DNA of 64,000 nucleotides from Nostoc sp. NMS8 (GTDB lineage Bacteria > Cyanobacteriota > Cyanobacteriia > Cyanobacteriales > Nostocaceae): the NCBI RefSeq assembly GCF_017115045.1, contig NZ_JABXKK010000109.1, positions 35,196 through 99,195 on the forward strand, read 5' to 3'. The notes under the pieces were generated by a model. The model was not told the origin of the DNA. It did not search any database and was given only the letters and a program-made list of their open reading frames with translations. Numbering within the stretch: position 1 is the stretch's first letter; every line of letters begins with the position of its first letter. Shown here piece after piece: positions 38,742 to 48,040 of this stretch. The position numbers and the translations under genes are program-made.

Positions 38742-39389
38742 ATGGCCAACGTTTACGACTGGTTTGAGGAACGCCTGGAGATTCAGGCACTCGCCGAAGA
38801 TGTCACTAGCAAGTACGTCCCTCCCCACGTCAATATCTTTTACTGTCTGGGTGGAATTACCCTAGTTTGCTTTCTCATCCAGTTTGCCACTGGATTTGCC
38901 ATGACATTCTACTACAGACCAACAGTCACCGAAGCTTTCTCCTCAGTGGAGTACATCATGAATGAAGTAAACTTCGGTTGGCTAATTCGCTCCATCCATC
39001 GCTGGTCTGCCAGCATGATGGTATTGATGATGATTTTGCACACCTTCCGGGTTTATCTCACAGGTGGTTTCAAAAAGCCCCGCGAACTGACCTGGATCAG
39101 TGGTGTCATCCTGGCTGTGATTACCGTTTCCTTCGGAGTCACTGGCTATTCTCTACCTTGGGATCAAGTCGGCTACTGGGCTGTGAAAATCGTTAGCGGT
39201 GTACCAGAAGCAATTCCCGTAGTTGGTGTTCTGATCTCCGACTTGCTGCGCGGCGGTTCTAGTGTTGGTCAAGCAACACTAACCCGTTACTACAGCGCAC
39301 ACACCTTTGTACTGCCTTGGTTGATTGCAGTCTTCATGCTGTTTCACTTCTTGATGATCCGCAAGCAAGGCATTTCCGGGCCTTTGTAA
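38742..39389 (+). CDS. petB: Cytochrome b6
   Basis: A 215-residue thylakoid membrane subunit of the cytochrome b6f complex. Four membrane helices are present. The bis-haem histidines lie in helices 2 and 4 (RSIHRWSASMM, AHTFVLPW and FHFLMIRKQG). Cys35 in NIFYCLGG is the site that binds the extra c-type haem. Length and sequence are nearly invariant in cyanobacteria. It is followed by petD. Confidence 0.99.
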   Translation: MANVYDWFEERLEIQALAEDVTSKYVPPHVNIFYCLGGITLVCFLIQFATGFAMTFYYRPTVTEAFSSVEYIMNEVNFGWLIRSIHRWSASMMVLMMILHTFRVYLTGGFKKPRELTWISGVILAVITVSFGVTGYSLPWDQVGYWAVKIVSGVPEAIPVVGVLISDLLRGGSSVGQATLTRYYSAHTFVLPWLIAVFMLFHFLMIRKQGISGPL

Positions 39390-39644
39390 TCTCAGTTATT
39401 AGCGAAAGGCAACATTTGTCAGTTTTCAGATGACGTTGTTTGTTTTAAACTTATGAAACACAAGAAATTAATGGCACATAAGTTCTAAAAAACAAATACC
39501 TGTATCTGGAGCCGAAAACCGTAGAAAACCTCCAGATGGCGGACTGTAGAGAGACAAACGCTGTTTGCTGCCTGCTGGTTGCCTAGTAGCTGATAGCTTT
39601 CACAAATGCTTTAATTTAACTTAAGCAGGAGAGCAAATTTCAAA
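39390..39644. other. petB-petD spacer
   Basis: 255 bases. A possible stem pairs ATCTGGAG with CTCCAGAT (about 39504-39537). petB and petD are usually co-transcribed, so the stem may be an RNA-processing or stability element rather than a terminator. There is no T-run. Confidence 0.45.
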
Positions 39645-40127
39645 ATGGCAACACAAAAAAAACCTGACCTGAGCGATCCTCAGTTAAGAGCCAAACTCGC
39701 TAAAGGCATGGGTCACAACTACTATGGTGAACCCGCTTGGCCTAATGACCTACTTTACGTCTTTCCAATTGTGATCATGGGTTCCTTTGCTGCAATTGTG
39801 GCTCTAGCTGTGCTAGATCCTGCAATGACAGGTGAACCAGCAAATCCTTTCGCTACACCATTGGAAATTTTGCCAGAGTGGTACTTGTATCCAGTCTTCC
39901 AAATTTTGCGATCGCTTCCTAACAAGCTTTTAGGAGTGTTAGCAATGGGTTCCGTACCACTAGGGCTAATTCTCATTCCCTTTATTGAGAACGTGAATAA
40001 GTTCCAAAATCCCTTCCGCCGTCCAGTTGCAACCACAGTATTCCTCGTTGGTACCCTTGTCACCCTCTGGCTGGGTATTGGTGCTGCTTTGCCATTGGAT
40101 AAATCTTTGACTTTGGGACTATTCTAA
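39645..40127 (+). CDS. petD: Cytochrome b6f subunit IV
   Basis: A 160-residue partner of PetB that completes the b-type core. Three membrane helices are present. The quinol-oxidation motif PEWY is in LPEWYLYPVFQILRSLPNK (about residues 76-94). AGGAG precedes the ATG. Full length and unremarkable. Confidence 0.99.
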   Translation: MATQKKPDLSDPQLRAKLAKGMGHNYYGEPAWPNDLLYVFPIVIMGSFAAIVALAVLDPAMTGEPANPFATPLEILPEWYLYPVFQILRSLPNKLLGVLAMGSVPLGLILIPFIENVNKFQNPFRRPVATTVFLVGTLVTLWLGIGAALPLDKSLTLGLF

Positions 40128-40589
40128 ATTAGTCACCTCAAAGTGCTTTGACGCCTGTGAGTTTCAATAGCAGATGCAGATGTGCTTTTGAAAACAATCA
40201 ACAGGCGTCAATTTTAACAAGTCGCGCCAAGATTCCTTGACTTCGGCGCAGTAAGTCTTTTAGGAATGGCGCACCGGGACGGGGACTGAGGACTGTGAAC
40301 TTAAAGAGTTTTATTCTCGTGCGAACACGCGCGAAGAAAACTTGGTTGGGGTCTGAATCCCCAAACAATTTTCCCAGTCCCCAGTCCCTTATCCCCAGTC
40401 CTTTTTCAATAAGAATTTACTTAACATAAGTTGCTAGTTACAACCCTTAGAATGCCAAAATCTTTCATGTTTTGTATTTTGGTAAATATAATATATAAAT
40501 TCAGATTTTTTTATTTCAGAGAAATTTTGCGGATAGCGCAAAATTTAATAACTAGCAGCTTGGGTTTACTTACATTCAAGTCACAGTTA
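40128..40589. other. Spacer with duplicated fragments
   Basis: About 460 bases without a supported gene. It contains CCCCAGTCC-type heptamer repeats (about 40372-40402) and an AT-rich promoter-like stretch before the anti-sigma-type gene. Confidence 0.5.
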
Positions 40590-41033
40590 ATGTTTAGCAT
40601 AGTGCAGCAAGAGCATCTGATGGTTAAGAGCGAACTCAGGCTCTTAAACCAGGTGCAAGAATGGTTTGAGAAATTTTGTCTGCAACACTTATCTCAACTT
40701 GGCTGGTCAAAAACCCAACTTGATCGCCTCAATTTAGCATTAGCAGAAGGCTTTACCAACGCTGTTCGTCACGCTCATCATGCTTTACCTCCGGAAACAA
40801 CCATTGAAATTAAAGTTTATCTGTGGATTGACCGATTAGAGATTAGAATTTGGGATTATGGAAAACCTTTCAATCCTGATGCGATCGCAGAACCAGCCCC
40901 AGGTACTCTACAAGTAGGTGGGTATGGATGGTTTCTCCTGAGGCGGTTGGCTGACCGTGTTGTATATGAACGTGGTCTAGATGGTAGAAATTGCCTGCTC
41001 ATCGTCAAATACTCTGTAGAAGCACAAAAGTAA
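40590..41033 (+). CDS. Anti-sigma-factor-like ATP-binding protein (HATPase, RsbW type)
   Basis: About 147 residues with a GHKL ATPase fold like RsbW/SpoIIAB. The N-box is NLALAEGFTNAVRHAHHALP, the G1 box IWDYGKPFNPDA, and the last box GGYGWFLLRRLADRV. Such proteins bind ATP and usually a sigma factor or an anti-sigma antagonist, often phosphorylating the latter. The frame opens at TTG 40431, but the first 53 codons look non-coding. Starts at 40590 or 40620 (ATG with AAGAG upstream) are better. No sigma or antagonist gene is adjacent. Confidence 0.85.
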   Translation: MFSIVQQEHLMVKSELRLLNQVQEWFEKFCLQHLSQLGWSKTQLDRLNLALAEGFTNAVRHAHHALPPETTIEIKVYLWIDRLEIRIWDYGKPFNPDAIAEPAPGTLQVGGYGWFLLRRLADRVVYERGLDGRNCLLIVKYSVEAQK

Positions 41034-41441
41034 ACTACTTACGCTGCACCATTTTGCAGAAAACTTTAGTGTGGGTTTTTAGTATCCGATCAAATATATG
41101 GTTATTTGATTGACAAAATCATACTGCTTTTTTAATTTGAATAATATATTTTTTACGTAAAATCGCTTAGTTGCTATATTTTTTGTAAAATTCTAAGGAA
41201 TATATTTGTATAAAAAGAATTAGTGAAGACAGTAAAGACAGCATTCGAGTTACATTAGCTTCTTTGTTAGGATTTGCTAACGTGTTGAGAGTCTTAATTT
41301 TGTTCTCCAACAAATGCCATTTAGTGCTTAAAGAGATAGAGAGAATAGGGGACAAATGACCGAAAACGACTTATGATACAAGCCCCTAAATTTATTTATG
41401 GGGATCATTAATTTTGAATTTTGAATTCGGAGCGAAGCGAC
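41034..41441. other. AT-rich spacer with a dispersed repeat
   Basis: No gene supported. ACAAGCCCCTAAATTTATTTATG (about 41379) is the inverse copy of a sequence near 23871. ATTTTGA-type heptamers run just before the next gene (about 41410-41426). Confidence 0.6.
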
Positions 41442-42431
41442 GTGACTAAGACAGCCCTAGTTACAGGAATTACTGGTCAAGATGGCTACTATCTCAGCCA
41501 TTTGCTCCTCAATCGTGGTTATCGAGTTGTCGGATTAGTACCCCCGCATAGACAACCTAATTTGACAAAACTGGGAACACTGGCAAATCAGGTAGAAATT
41601 TTTACAGTTGATTTGCAAAATAGTGCGGCACTGTTGACCGCAGTTGAACAACTACGTCCCCAAGAAATTTACAATTTGGCGGCTCCCAGTTTTGTACCCG
41701 ACTCCTGGAACGATCCATTGGGAACCTTGGATTTGATCACTGGTACGGCTACCAGACTCTTGGAAGCAGTACGAAAGGTTGGTTTGTCTACTAGATTTTA
41801 TCAAGCTAGCAGTTCAGAAATGTTTGGCGATGTATTCCTCTCGCCTCAAGATGAAGAAACCCCTTTTCGTCCCAAAAATCCTTATGCTGCGGCTAAGATG
41901 CACGCCCACTGGACGATGGTGCATCATAGACAGCGCTATGGACTCTTTGCCTGTAGTGGAATTTTATATAATCACGAGTCTCCTTTACGCCCACCTCAGT
42001 TTGTTACACGCAAAGTTTCTCTAGCGGCTGCATCAATTAAATTGGGTTTAACTGACACCTTAGAAATGGGTAATCTGGATGCCAAACGCGATTGGGGATT
42101 TGCGGGAGATTATGCAGAAGCAATGTGGCTAATGTTGCAAGTTGATGAACCAGAAGAATATGTAATTGGCACTGGTAAACTACACAGCGTTAGAGATTTA
42201 GTTACCACAGCCTTTGAGTCTGTCGGATTGGATTGGACACAGCATATAGTATTAAATACTAGTTTTTTGCGACAAGATGAGCATTTTCAACTAGTAGCTA
42301 ACCCCAGTAAAGCTAAAAGAAACCTCGGCTGGGAACCCCAAGTCAGTTTTGAGGAACTTTTAGAAAAAATGGTCAAAACAGATTTAGAAAGGTTACAAAG
42401 TGGTGCAATCGCGCCCTTACCGCGAGTGTAA
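41442..42431 (+). CDS. gmd: GDP-mannose 4,6-dehydratase-like sugar epimerase/dehydratase
   Basis: About 329 residues, extended SDR fold. NAD-binding motif TGITGQDGYYLS is near the start, with SSSEMFG (catalytic Ser region) and the Tyr/Lys pair in YAAAK (about residues 145-149). The GILYNHESPLRPPQFVTRK stretch is characteristic of GDP-D-mannose dehydratase, which makes GDP-4-keto-6-deoxymannose for fucose or rhamnose glycans. GTG 41442 is preferred, with GGAG nine bases upstream; the TTG at 41421 lies in repeats. A glycosyltransferase gene follows after ten bases, so this is a two-gene unit for a surface polysaccharide. Confidence 0.88.
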   Translation: MTKTALVTGITGQDGYYLSHLLLNRGYRVVGLVPPHRQPNLTKLGTLANQVEIFTVDLQNSAALLTAVEQLRPQEIYNLAAPSFVPDSWNDPLGTLDLITGTATRLLEAVRKVGLSTRFYQASSSEMFGDVFLSPQDEETPFRPKNPYAAAKMHAHWTMVHHRQRYGLFACSGILYNHESPLRPPQFVTRKVSLAAASIKLGLTDTLEMGNLDAKRDWGFAGDYAEAMWLMLQVDEPEEYVIGTGKLHSVRDLVTTAFESVGLDWTQHIVLNTSFLRQDEHFQLVANPSKAKRNLGWEPQVSFEELLEKMVKTDLERLQSGAIAPLPRV

Positions 42432-42441
42432 ATAACCTAAC

Positions 42442-43644
42442 ATGCAGATCACTACAGTGACAGAAAACCTCAAGTTAGGTAATAAAGTTAACAAAAAAAC
42501 TAACCATGTCTTCGTGTTTTTAGAAATTTTTGCCCACGAAGGTGGTATCCAATCATATATAAAAGATATTTTTCGCGCCTATTCGGGATTGAGCCAAACC
42601 TACAAGGCAGAAGTATTTTTGCTACGAGATAGTCCTAATAGCTTAAATCCGTTTGAAGATGAGAACTTAAAATTTCATTACTTTAAAAACCAGTCTCCTT
42701 ATTTAGGGAGATTGCAAATGGCAGCAGCTTTACTGAAGTGCCTTTTGCAAAGCCGTCCGCAGCAAGTTTTCTGCGGTCATATTAACTTAGCAGTATTAAT
42801 CCAAACTCTTTGCCAGCCGTTGGGGATTCCTTATACCGTACTAACTTACGGTAAAGAAGTCTGGGAACCACTGAAAAATCAAGAACGTCGCGCCTTGACA
42901 TCAGCAGTTGGAATTTGGACGATTAGTCGCTACAGCCGCGATCGCGCTTGTGTTGCTAATAGTCTAAACCCGAAAACAGTACAAATGATGCCTTGTGCAA
43001 TTGATGGGGACAAATTTACTCCTGGTTCTAAGCAGCCAGAATTAATCCAGAAGTATAGTTTAACTGGTGCTAAAGTGTTAATGACAGTAGCGCGGTTATG
43101 GTCAGGGGATATTTACAAGGGTGTAGATGTCACGATTCGGGCATTACCACAAATCGCTCAAGTTTTCCCAGAAGTGAAATATTTAGTAATTGGTCGCGGT
43201 GATGATCAACCACGACTAGCACAGCTAGCAAAAGACTTAGGTGTGAGCGATCGCGTTATATTTGCTGGTTTCGTTGCCACAGAAGAATTAATGGAACATT
43301 ACCGCCTTGCTGATGCCTATATTATGCCTTCACAAGAAGGCTTTGGCATTGTTTATCTGGAAGCAATGGCTTGTGGAGTACCTGTATTATCCGGTGACGA
43401 TGATGGTTCCGCCGATCCTTTACAGGATGGTAAACTAGGATGGCGAGTACCACACCGCAGTCCTGATGCCGTAGCAGCGGCTTGTATAGAAATGCTGCAA
43501 GGTAATGACCAGCGATGTGATGGAGATTGGCTAAGAGAACAGGCGATCGCTCTATTTGGCATAGATGCCTTCCAACAACACTTGCAAAAAATACTTCTAT
43601 TATCAGTAATGACTAATGACAAACGACTAAAATCGCTATCCTAG
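42442..43644 (+). CDS. Group 1 (GT4) glycosyltransferase
   Basis: A 400-residue GT-B retaining glycosyltransferase. The N-terminal acceptor domain has EGGIQSYIKDIFRAY-like sequence (actual HEGGIQSYIKDIF, about residues 33-45). The C-terminal nucleotide-sugar domain has TVARLWSGDIYKGVDVTIRA, VIGRGDDQPRL and the EX7E motif in PSQEGFGIVYLEAMACG (about residues 294-310). It likely adds a sugar during exopolysaccharide or glycolipid synthesis with the upstream dehydratase. Confidence 0.9.
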   Translation: MQITTVTENLKLGNKVNKKTNHVFVFLEIFAHEGGIQSYIKDIFRAYSGLSQTYKAEVFLLRDSPNSLNPFEDENLKFHYFKNQSPYLGRLQMAAALLKCLLQSRPQQVFCGHINLAVLIQTLCQPLGIPYTVLTYGKEVWEPLKNQERRALTSAVGIWTISRYSRDRACVANSLNPKTVQMMPCAIDGDKFTPGSKQPELIQKYSLTGAKVLMTVARLWSGDIYKGVDVTIRALPQIAQVFPEVKYLVIGRGDDQPRLAQLAKDLGVSDRVIFAGFVATEELMEHYRLADAYIMPSQEGFGIVYLEAMACGVPVLSGDDDGSADPLQDGKLGWRVPHRSPDAVAAACIEMLQGNDQRCDGDWLREQAIALFGIDAFQQHLQKILLLSVMTNDKRLKSLS

Positions 43645-43670
43645 AAGGAGAGCAGGACGAAATTTAAAAA

Positions 43671-44042
43671 ATGAGCTTTAAGTCATTTCAATTGAATCTT
43701 TTAAATCTCCGCCCTTGGCTCACCCTGCTGGCAGTTGTTTGGTTGCTAGCATCAGTGGGCTTGGGTTGGTTGGTCAATTCATTGCTAATTATTTTTGGGT
43801 TGCTATTGTTGGCACCTATTGTGGCTTTTTTTGGTTTTCGTTGGTGGCTACAACGCAACTTGGTTGCCGATCAGTGTCCCGTCTGTGAATATGAATTTAC
43901 AGGTTTAAATAACAGTCAGTTGCAATGTCCTAACTGTGGGGAGTCACTGTTAGTACGAGATAGTCATTTTCAACGCTTCACACCAGAAGGCACGATTGAT
44001 GTCACTGCTGTTGAAGTTCCAGCCAAATCACTCGAAGATTAG
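43671..44042 (+). CDS. Small membrane protein with C-terminal zinc ribbon
   Basis: A 123-residue protein. Two hydrophobic segments (about residues 15-36 and 38-56) are followed by a CPVC...CPNC pair (about residues 71-74 and 87-90), which should form a zinc ribbon on the cytoplasmic side, and an acidic tail. I do not recognise a named family. It follows the glycosyltransferase by 26 bases, with GAAGGAGAGCAGGA upstream, so it is likely in the same transcript. Confidence 0.75.
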   Translation: MSFKSFQLNLLNLRPWLTLLAVVWLLASVGLGWLVNSLLIIFGLLLLAPIVAFFGFRWWLQRNLVADQCPVCEYEFTGLNNSQLQCPNCGESLLVRDSHFQRFTPEGTIDVTAVEVPAKSLED

Positions 44043-44090
44043 TCATTGGTCATTAGTTATTAGTCATTAGTCAAATTACTAATGACTAAT
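44041..44090. repeat. Heptamer repeats (GTCATTA type)
   Basis: Tandem GTCATTA/GTTATTA units, then the inverse CTAATGA at 44079-44090. The same type occurs at 44228-44252 and at position 1 of the window. Confidence 0.8.
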
Positions 44091-44241
44091 TGTTTGTATT
44101 TGAAGATAAGATTATTTTTGTCAATTAGTATTTATGCTGAAAAAAATAAAAATAGAGTATTAAACTAACTTTTGTAGTAACTAGGCGTAGGCATCGCCTC
44201 ACCAAAAATTGTGTTTCCTATCCCTTGCTAATGACCAATGA

Positions 44242-44679
44242 CTAATGACTATTTCTTGTTTGCGAGATTGAGAGAGTGTAGTTATACTCTCGTTGCGATA
44301 GTTCACCTACATATAGCAAGTATTTTCCTACCTGCCAGTAACCAGAAAGTTCTGACTTACCTCCAGAGTAACTATCTGGTAGCACACAAAAGCGTCCTCC
44401 TGGCCCATCGATCAGTAGCGTTGCCTTTCCTTGACTTTCCGCTGTTAATCGCAAATAAGGTAGTGACTCTGTAACTTGGATAACTTGATTAGCTTCAGTG
44501 GTAATATTGCCACAATTACTTTTGACAGTTCCCCCAGACTTTCCGTTCAAAACCAGTGGATCGGGTTGGAGATTCCGATTAATTTGGATTGTTGGTGTTT
44601 GCGCCAAGTTAGCCTCAGTGAAAACCAAACTCATCGCCAAAGCTGTAGTAATAATTGCAAGTAGTCTAAGGGTTTTCAT
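44242..44679 (-). CDS. Hypothetical secreted protein
   Basis: A 145-residue protein with a signal peptide (MKTLRLLAIITTALAMSLVF...LAQ, cleavage after about residue 27). The mature part looks beta-rich and has two cysteines (NCGN and RFCVLP) that could form a disulfide, and ends YTLSISQTRNSH. I do not recognise a family. It is convergent with the zinc-ribbon gene and its stop lies in heptamer repeats. Confidence 0.7.
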   Translation of the reverse strand: MKTLRLLAIITTALAMSLVFTEANLAQTPTIQINRNLQPDPLVLNGKSGGTVKSNCGNITTEANQVIQVTESLPYLRLTAESQGKATLLIDGPGGRFCVLPDSYSGGKSELSGYWQVGKYLLYVGELSQREYNYTLSISQTRNSH

Positions 44680-44827
44680 TTTAATTTATGCTCCAGATTT
44701 TTTTAGAGCAATCAATATTGTTATATTGATCTAATAGACGACAGCAATATGTCTTAGTTCCAAAAGCTGCCGTATAAAGTAATACTATTCAGGTAATGCC
44801 AATTTAATGTGAAGTTGCAGATATATT

Positions 44828-44955
44828 GATCCCCCTAAATCCCCCTTAAAAAGGGGGACTTTGATAGATGTTTTTCCGGTTCCCCCTTTTTAAGGGGAGC
44901 CAGCGCGGTCTTGGGGGTTTCCCCCATGAGCGACTGGCGTGGGCTAGGGGGGATC
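44828..44955. repeat. Nested palindromic repeat element
   Basis: The outer element has ends GATCCCCCTA and TAGGGGGGATC and an internal pair TCCCCCTTAAAAAGGGGGA and TTCCCCCTTTTTAAGGGG. A second element (44898-44940), AGCCAGCGCGGTCTTGGGGG followed by TTTCCCCCATGAGCGACTGG, has been inserted near its right end. A fuller version of the inner element lies at 55181-55305. The rest of the gap (44680-45133) has no gene. Confidence 0.8.
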
Positions 44956-45133
44956 GAATTCTATGCAGTATGCAGCTTCATAAAGAATTGGTATAAGGGG
45001 TATTGGTGTAGATTTGATGGATGTATTTATAGATATGTTGCATCGCAATGTCTCTACAATTAATGTCTGGAAAATAACAAGATGAGTTTGCGATTAACAG
45101 ACTCGATGCGGGATGTATTTAAAAACTTGATTG

Positions 45134-46090
45134 ATGTCTAAGTTGTATAATCTCGCTTGTGATGTGATTAAATGTGCAATGAAAAATATCTGGTTCAACA
45201 TAAAGCAATTCTTTCGGCATTATGCAAGGTGTCGAATGCAATCTCTTGTGTTTATGGTCATTGGATGTGTTGCTGTATTGAGTGTGATTACCTTTGGGGC
45301 AATGTATGTTCTGGCCCAACCGACTCCAACCTCATCTGAACGTCCCGTTGTTAAAGCGCCAAATTTGGGGCGACACTTTCAAGAAATCGGGCGTGAAGGC
45401 TCAATCTTGATTTACGACTCAAAAAACAACCGCATCTATGAACACAATCCTCAACGTAATGCAAATGGGATCGCTCCAGCTTCGACATTCAAAATTTTTA
45501 ACGCGCTGGTGGCATTAGAAACAGGTGTAGTTCCTGATGATGTGGCGGTTCTCACTTGGGATGGAATTCACCGAGAAATTGATGCCTGGAATCATGATAC
45601 AAATTTGCGTCAAGCCTTTAAGGATTCAACTGTTTGGTTCTACCAAGTACTGGCGCGTAGGGCTGGATATGAAAGGATGCAGCAATTTATTAACAAAGTA
45701 GGCTATGGGAACCGTCAGATTGGCACTGCCGCAGACATTGATCGTTTTTGGCTACAACCCCAGTTATTACAAATTACACCCAAAGAGCAAATTAAGTTTT
45801 TGCAACGGTTGTATCAAGGCGATTTGCCTTTCTCGCAACGAACAATAAATCTTGTTAAAGACATTATGGTGCGCGAACAAACTCCAGACTACATATTGCG
45901 AGGAAAGACAGGATGGTTAACAAGTACTAAACCAAAGGTTGGTTGGTTTGTGGGTTATTTAGAGCAAAATAAAAACGTCTACTTTTTTGCCACAACCCTT
46001 GATATGCAAAAACCGGAAGATGCACCCGCCCGGATCGAGATTACACGACGTAGCCTTAAGGATTTGGGTTTACTGGCTCAAATCAATTAA
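45134..46090 (+). CDS. Class D beta-lactamase-like penicillin-binding protein
   Basis: A 318-residue, membrane-anchored protein (hydrophobic segment about residues 35-60). All class D serine motifs are present: SxxK in PASTFKIFNAL (about residue 117), SxV in DSTVWFYQ (about 164), YGN in KVGYGNRQIG (about 190) and KTG in LRGKTGWL (about 257). Members hydrolyse beta-lactams or act as sensors (BlaR-type receptors share the fold). A soluble periplasmic enzyme domain on an anchor is the simplest reading. The start is unclear (ATG 45134, 45179 or 45236). Its stop overlaps the thiS stop. Confidence 0.9.
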   Translation: MSKLYNLACDVIKCAMKNIWFNIKQFFRHYARCRMQSLVFMVIGCVAVLSVITFGAMYVLAQPTPTSSERPVVKAPNLGRHFQEIGREGSILIYDSKNNRIYEHNPQRNANGIAPASTFKIFNALVALETGVVPDDVAVLTWDGIHREIDAWNHDTNLRQAFKDSTVWFYQVLARRAGYERMQQFINKVGYGNRQIGTAADIDRFWLQPQLLQITPKEQIKFLQRLYQGDLPFSQRTINLVKDIMVREQTPDYILRGKTGWLTSTKPKVGWFVGYLEQNKNVYFFATTLDMQKPEDAPARIEITRRSLKDLGLLAQIN

Positions 46091-46299
46091 CCACCCCCAA
46101 CAATAGTTACCACTTCTAAGCGATCGCCTGGTTGCACTTTTGTTTGTGGCCAAAACTGGCGGTGTAAAATTTCGCCGTTATACTCCACAGCCACCAAACG
46201 GGGATTAAAACCCAACTGTTGGAGTAAGTCGGGTAAAGAAGTTTGAAACGAACAGCTATGGGTTTCCCCATTTATCTGAATCGTAATCTCATTAGACAT
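46087..46299 (-). CDS. thiS: Sulfur carrier protein ThiS
   Basis: A 70-residue ubiquitin-like protein ending in the required Gly-Gly (TIVGGG). The terminal glycine carries the thiocarboxylate sulfur for the thiazole ring of thiamine. ATG 46299 (MSNEITIQINGE) fits the family; the frame extends to 46317. It follows thiE on the same strand after 96 bases of heptamer repeats. Confidence 0.92.
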   Translation of the reverse strand: MSNEITIQINGETHSCSFQTSLPDLLQQLGFNPRLVAVEYNGEILHRQFWPQTKVQPGDRLEVVTIVGGG

Positions 46300-46395
46300 A
46301 ATGTGTGTATGGGGCATTGGGCATTGGAAATTGGGTATTGGAAATTGGGTATTGGTTACTCACTTTGGGCAAATGACAAATGACAAATGACTCTT

Positions 46396-47511
46396 TTAAA
46401 GTTCTGGTTTAATGCGATTGAGTTGGGAGAGTAAATATTGTGTCACGAGGGTAGGCTGTTCGGCCTGCATAAGCGATCGCACTACCGCTACACGTTCGGC
46501 TCCAGCATCGATCACATCATTGATATTATTGGCATCTATTCCCCCAATCGCAAACCAGGGAATTGAGCAATTTTTGGCGGCATAACTGACATATTCTAGC
46601 CCTGTTGCTGCTTTACCTACTTTTGTGGGAGTTTCATAAACTGGCCCCACGCCAATATAATCTACACCTTCAGCAATTGCTGCTTGCATTTCTTCTTTGT
46701 TTGTGGTAGAGCGACCTATCAAACGTTGGGAACCTAGTAATTGCCGAGCAATGGTAATAGGCATATCTTGTTGTCCCAGATGCACTCCATCGGCATCGAC
46801 AGCTAAAGCTAGATCAACGCGATCGTTAACAATGAACAAAGCGCCGTAGATGTGGCATAACTGCCGTAATTTTCTCGCTTGTTCCAGGCGCAAAGAATCA
46901 TCGGCGGTTTTGTCGCGGTACTGTAGAAGCGTTAATCCGCCTTTGAGTGCAGCTTCGACATTGTTCAACAAACTTTCATTAGGAGAAGTAACAAGATACA
47001 AATGCGATCGCCATAATAATTGATGGCGCTGATGACCCATTAAACTACTTTCTAGGGTATAAACTTGATAGCGCATCTGCTTACAAGCTTTAGCCATATT
47101 TGGCTGATAAAGCTTGCTGTATTCTTCCAACACCCGCAATGCTTCTTCTATCCGGCAAAAGTTAGCTTGCAATACCGATTTGATACTAGCTCGTTGTTCT
47201 TCCTGAGGATGGGTTAACTCAGTCCCCGGATCGCCTGGTGTATCTCGCGCTGCCCGCAGTTCGGAGGTATGCCACTTGGCTACCTCTTGTCGCAAGCGCT
47301 TGCATTCAAGAGCCAACTGGGCATTATTCAACCCAAACCGACACCATTCCTCAATAATTCGCAAGCCCTCACGAGCGCGGTCTAAATTGGCATCTAAAAT
47401 GCGGTAAACAACTTGCTGTATTTGCTCTTTTTGGCTGTATGGCTCGACCATTACAACAACCCCATTAGTGCTTTCATCAAAGTGTGAATTATCATAAGCC
47501 CTAGTAACCAT
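46396..47511 (-). CDS. thiE: Thiamine-phosphate synthase with cyanobacterial N-terminal extension
   Basis: A 371-residue protein. The C-terminal 200 residues are ThiE: LTLLQYRDKTADD (substrate lysine region), VNDRVDLALAVDADGVHLGQ, IGVGPVYETPTK and FAIGGIDANN. It joins HMP-PP and thiazole phosphate to thiamine phosphate. The N-terminal 150 residues (RILDANLDRAREGLRIIEEW) are a helical extension found in cyanobacterial ThiE. GTG/ATG choice: ATG 47511, or ATG 47451 (MVEPYSQ) as an alternative. No TPP riboswitch was found upstream. Confidence 0.93.
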   Translation of the reverse strand: MVTRAYDNSHFDESTNGVVVMVEPYSQKEQIQQVVYRILDANLDRAREGLRIIEEWCRFGLNNAQLALECKRLRQEVAKWHTSELRAARDTPGDPGTELTHPQEEQRASIKSVLQANFCRIEEALRVLEEYSKLYQPNMAKACKQMRYQVYTLESSLMGHQRHQLLWRSHLYLVTSPNESLLNNVEAALKGGLTLLQYRDKTADDSLRLEQARKLRQLCHIYGALFIVNDRVDLALAVDADGVHLGQQDMPITIARQLLGSQRLIGRSTTNKEEMQAAIAEGVDYIGVGPVYETPTKVGKAATGLEYVSYAAKNCSIPWFAIGGIDANNINDVIDAGAERVAVVRSLMQAEQPTLVTQYLLSQLNRIKPEL

Positions 47512-48040
47512 AGTTAATTAATTTGCTTTTTTTTACTAGATTTTTGCTGAATCTACGCAAAACAACGTAGTAGTGAGGGTTATGGTAAATTATCCCATGT
47601 TCCTATAGACAGTGATAAGGGTAGTTTGAGGCTACAGTTTTGCACTAAGTTTAGTCAAGTATTTTACGGTGAACGACAAACTTACAAAGGACTGACAAGA
47701 GGGAATACATCAAGGAATCCACAATAGAGATATCAGTGAAAAGAGATATCAGTGAAAAATGAATGTAGAGACGTAGCACTGCTACGTCTCTACAAGGGTT
47801 CTGGATAACGTATATTTAATTTCACTCCTATATCTAATAGATAAATGACGTAGGCACAATTCATCAATTGTACCTAGCAAGAATTTTAGGCAACACATAA
47901 TTAATTTCTGGAGAAGTCTAATATCATTTATTACTCTGTATGAAATATCGCCAATTGGTCAATATGTGAGTAATATTATCGACATAATACTCTGTAAGAG
48001 TATAAGAATTTATGATTACTTCTAAGGAGTCGTGTTAAAT
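47512..48040. other. Repeat-containing spacer between thiE and the beta-helix gene
   Basis: Holds a perfect tandem pair of GAGATATCAGTGAAAA (47727-47742 and 47743-47758), then a hairpin in which TGTAGAGACGTAGCA pairs with TGCTACGTCTCTACA (47764-47794, one-base loop). Promoters for both divergent genes lie here. AAGGAG at 48024-48029 serves the next gene. Confidence 0.75.

Noticed and set aside
41167..41355. 62-codon minus-strand frame
   Set aside because: AT-rich, no ribosome binding site, no recognisable domain.
47512..47800. TPP riboswitch upstream of thiE
   Set aside because: The conserved CTGAGA and ACCTGATC boxes were looked for on the minus strand and are not present.
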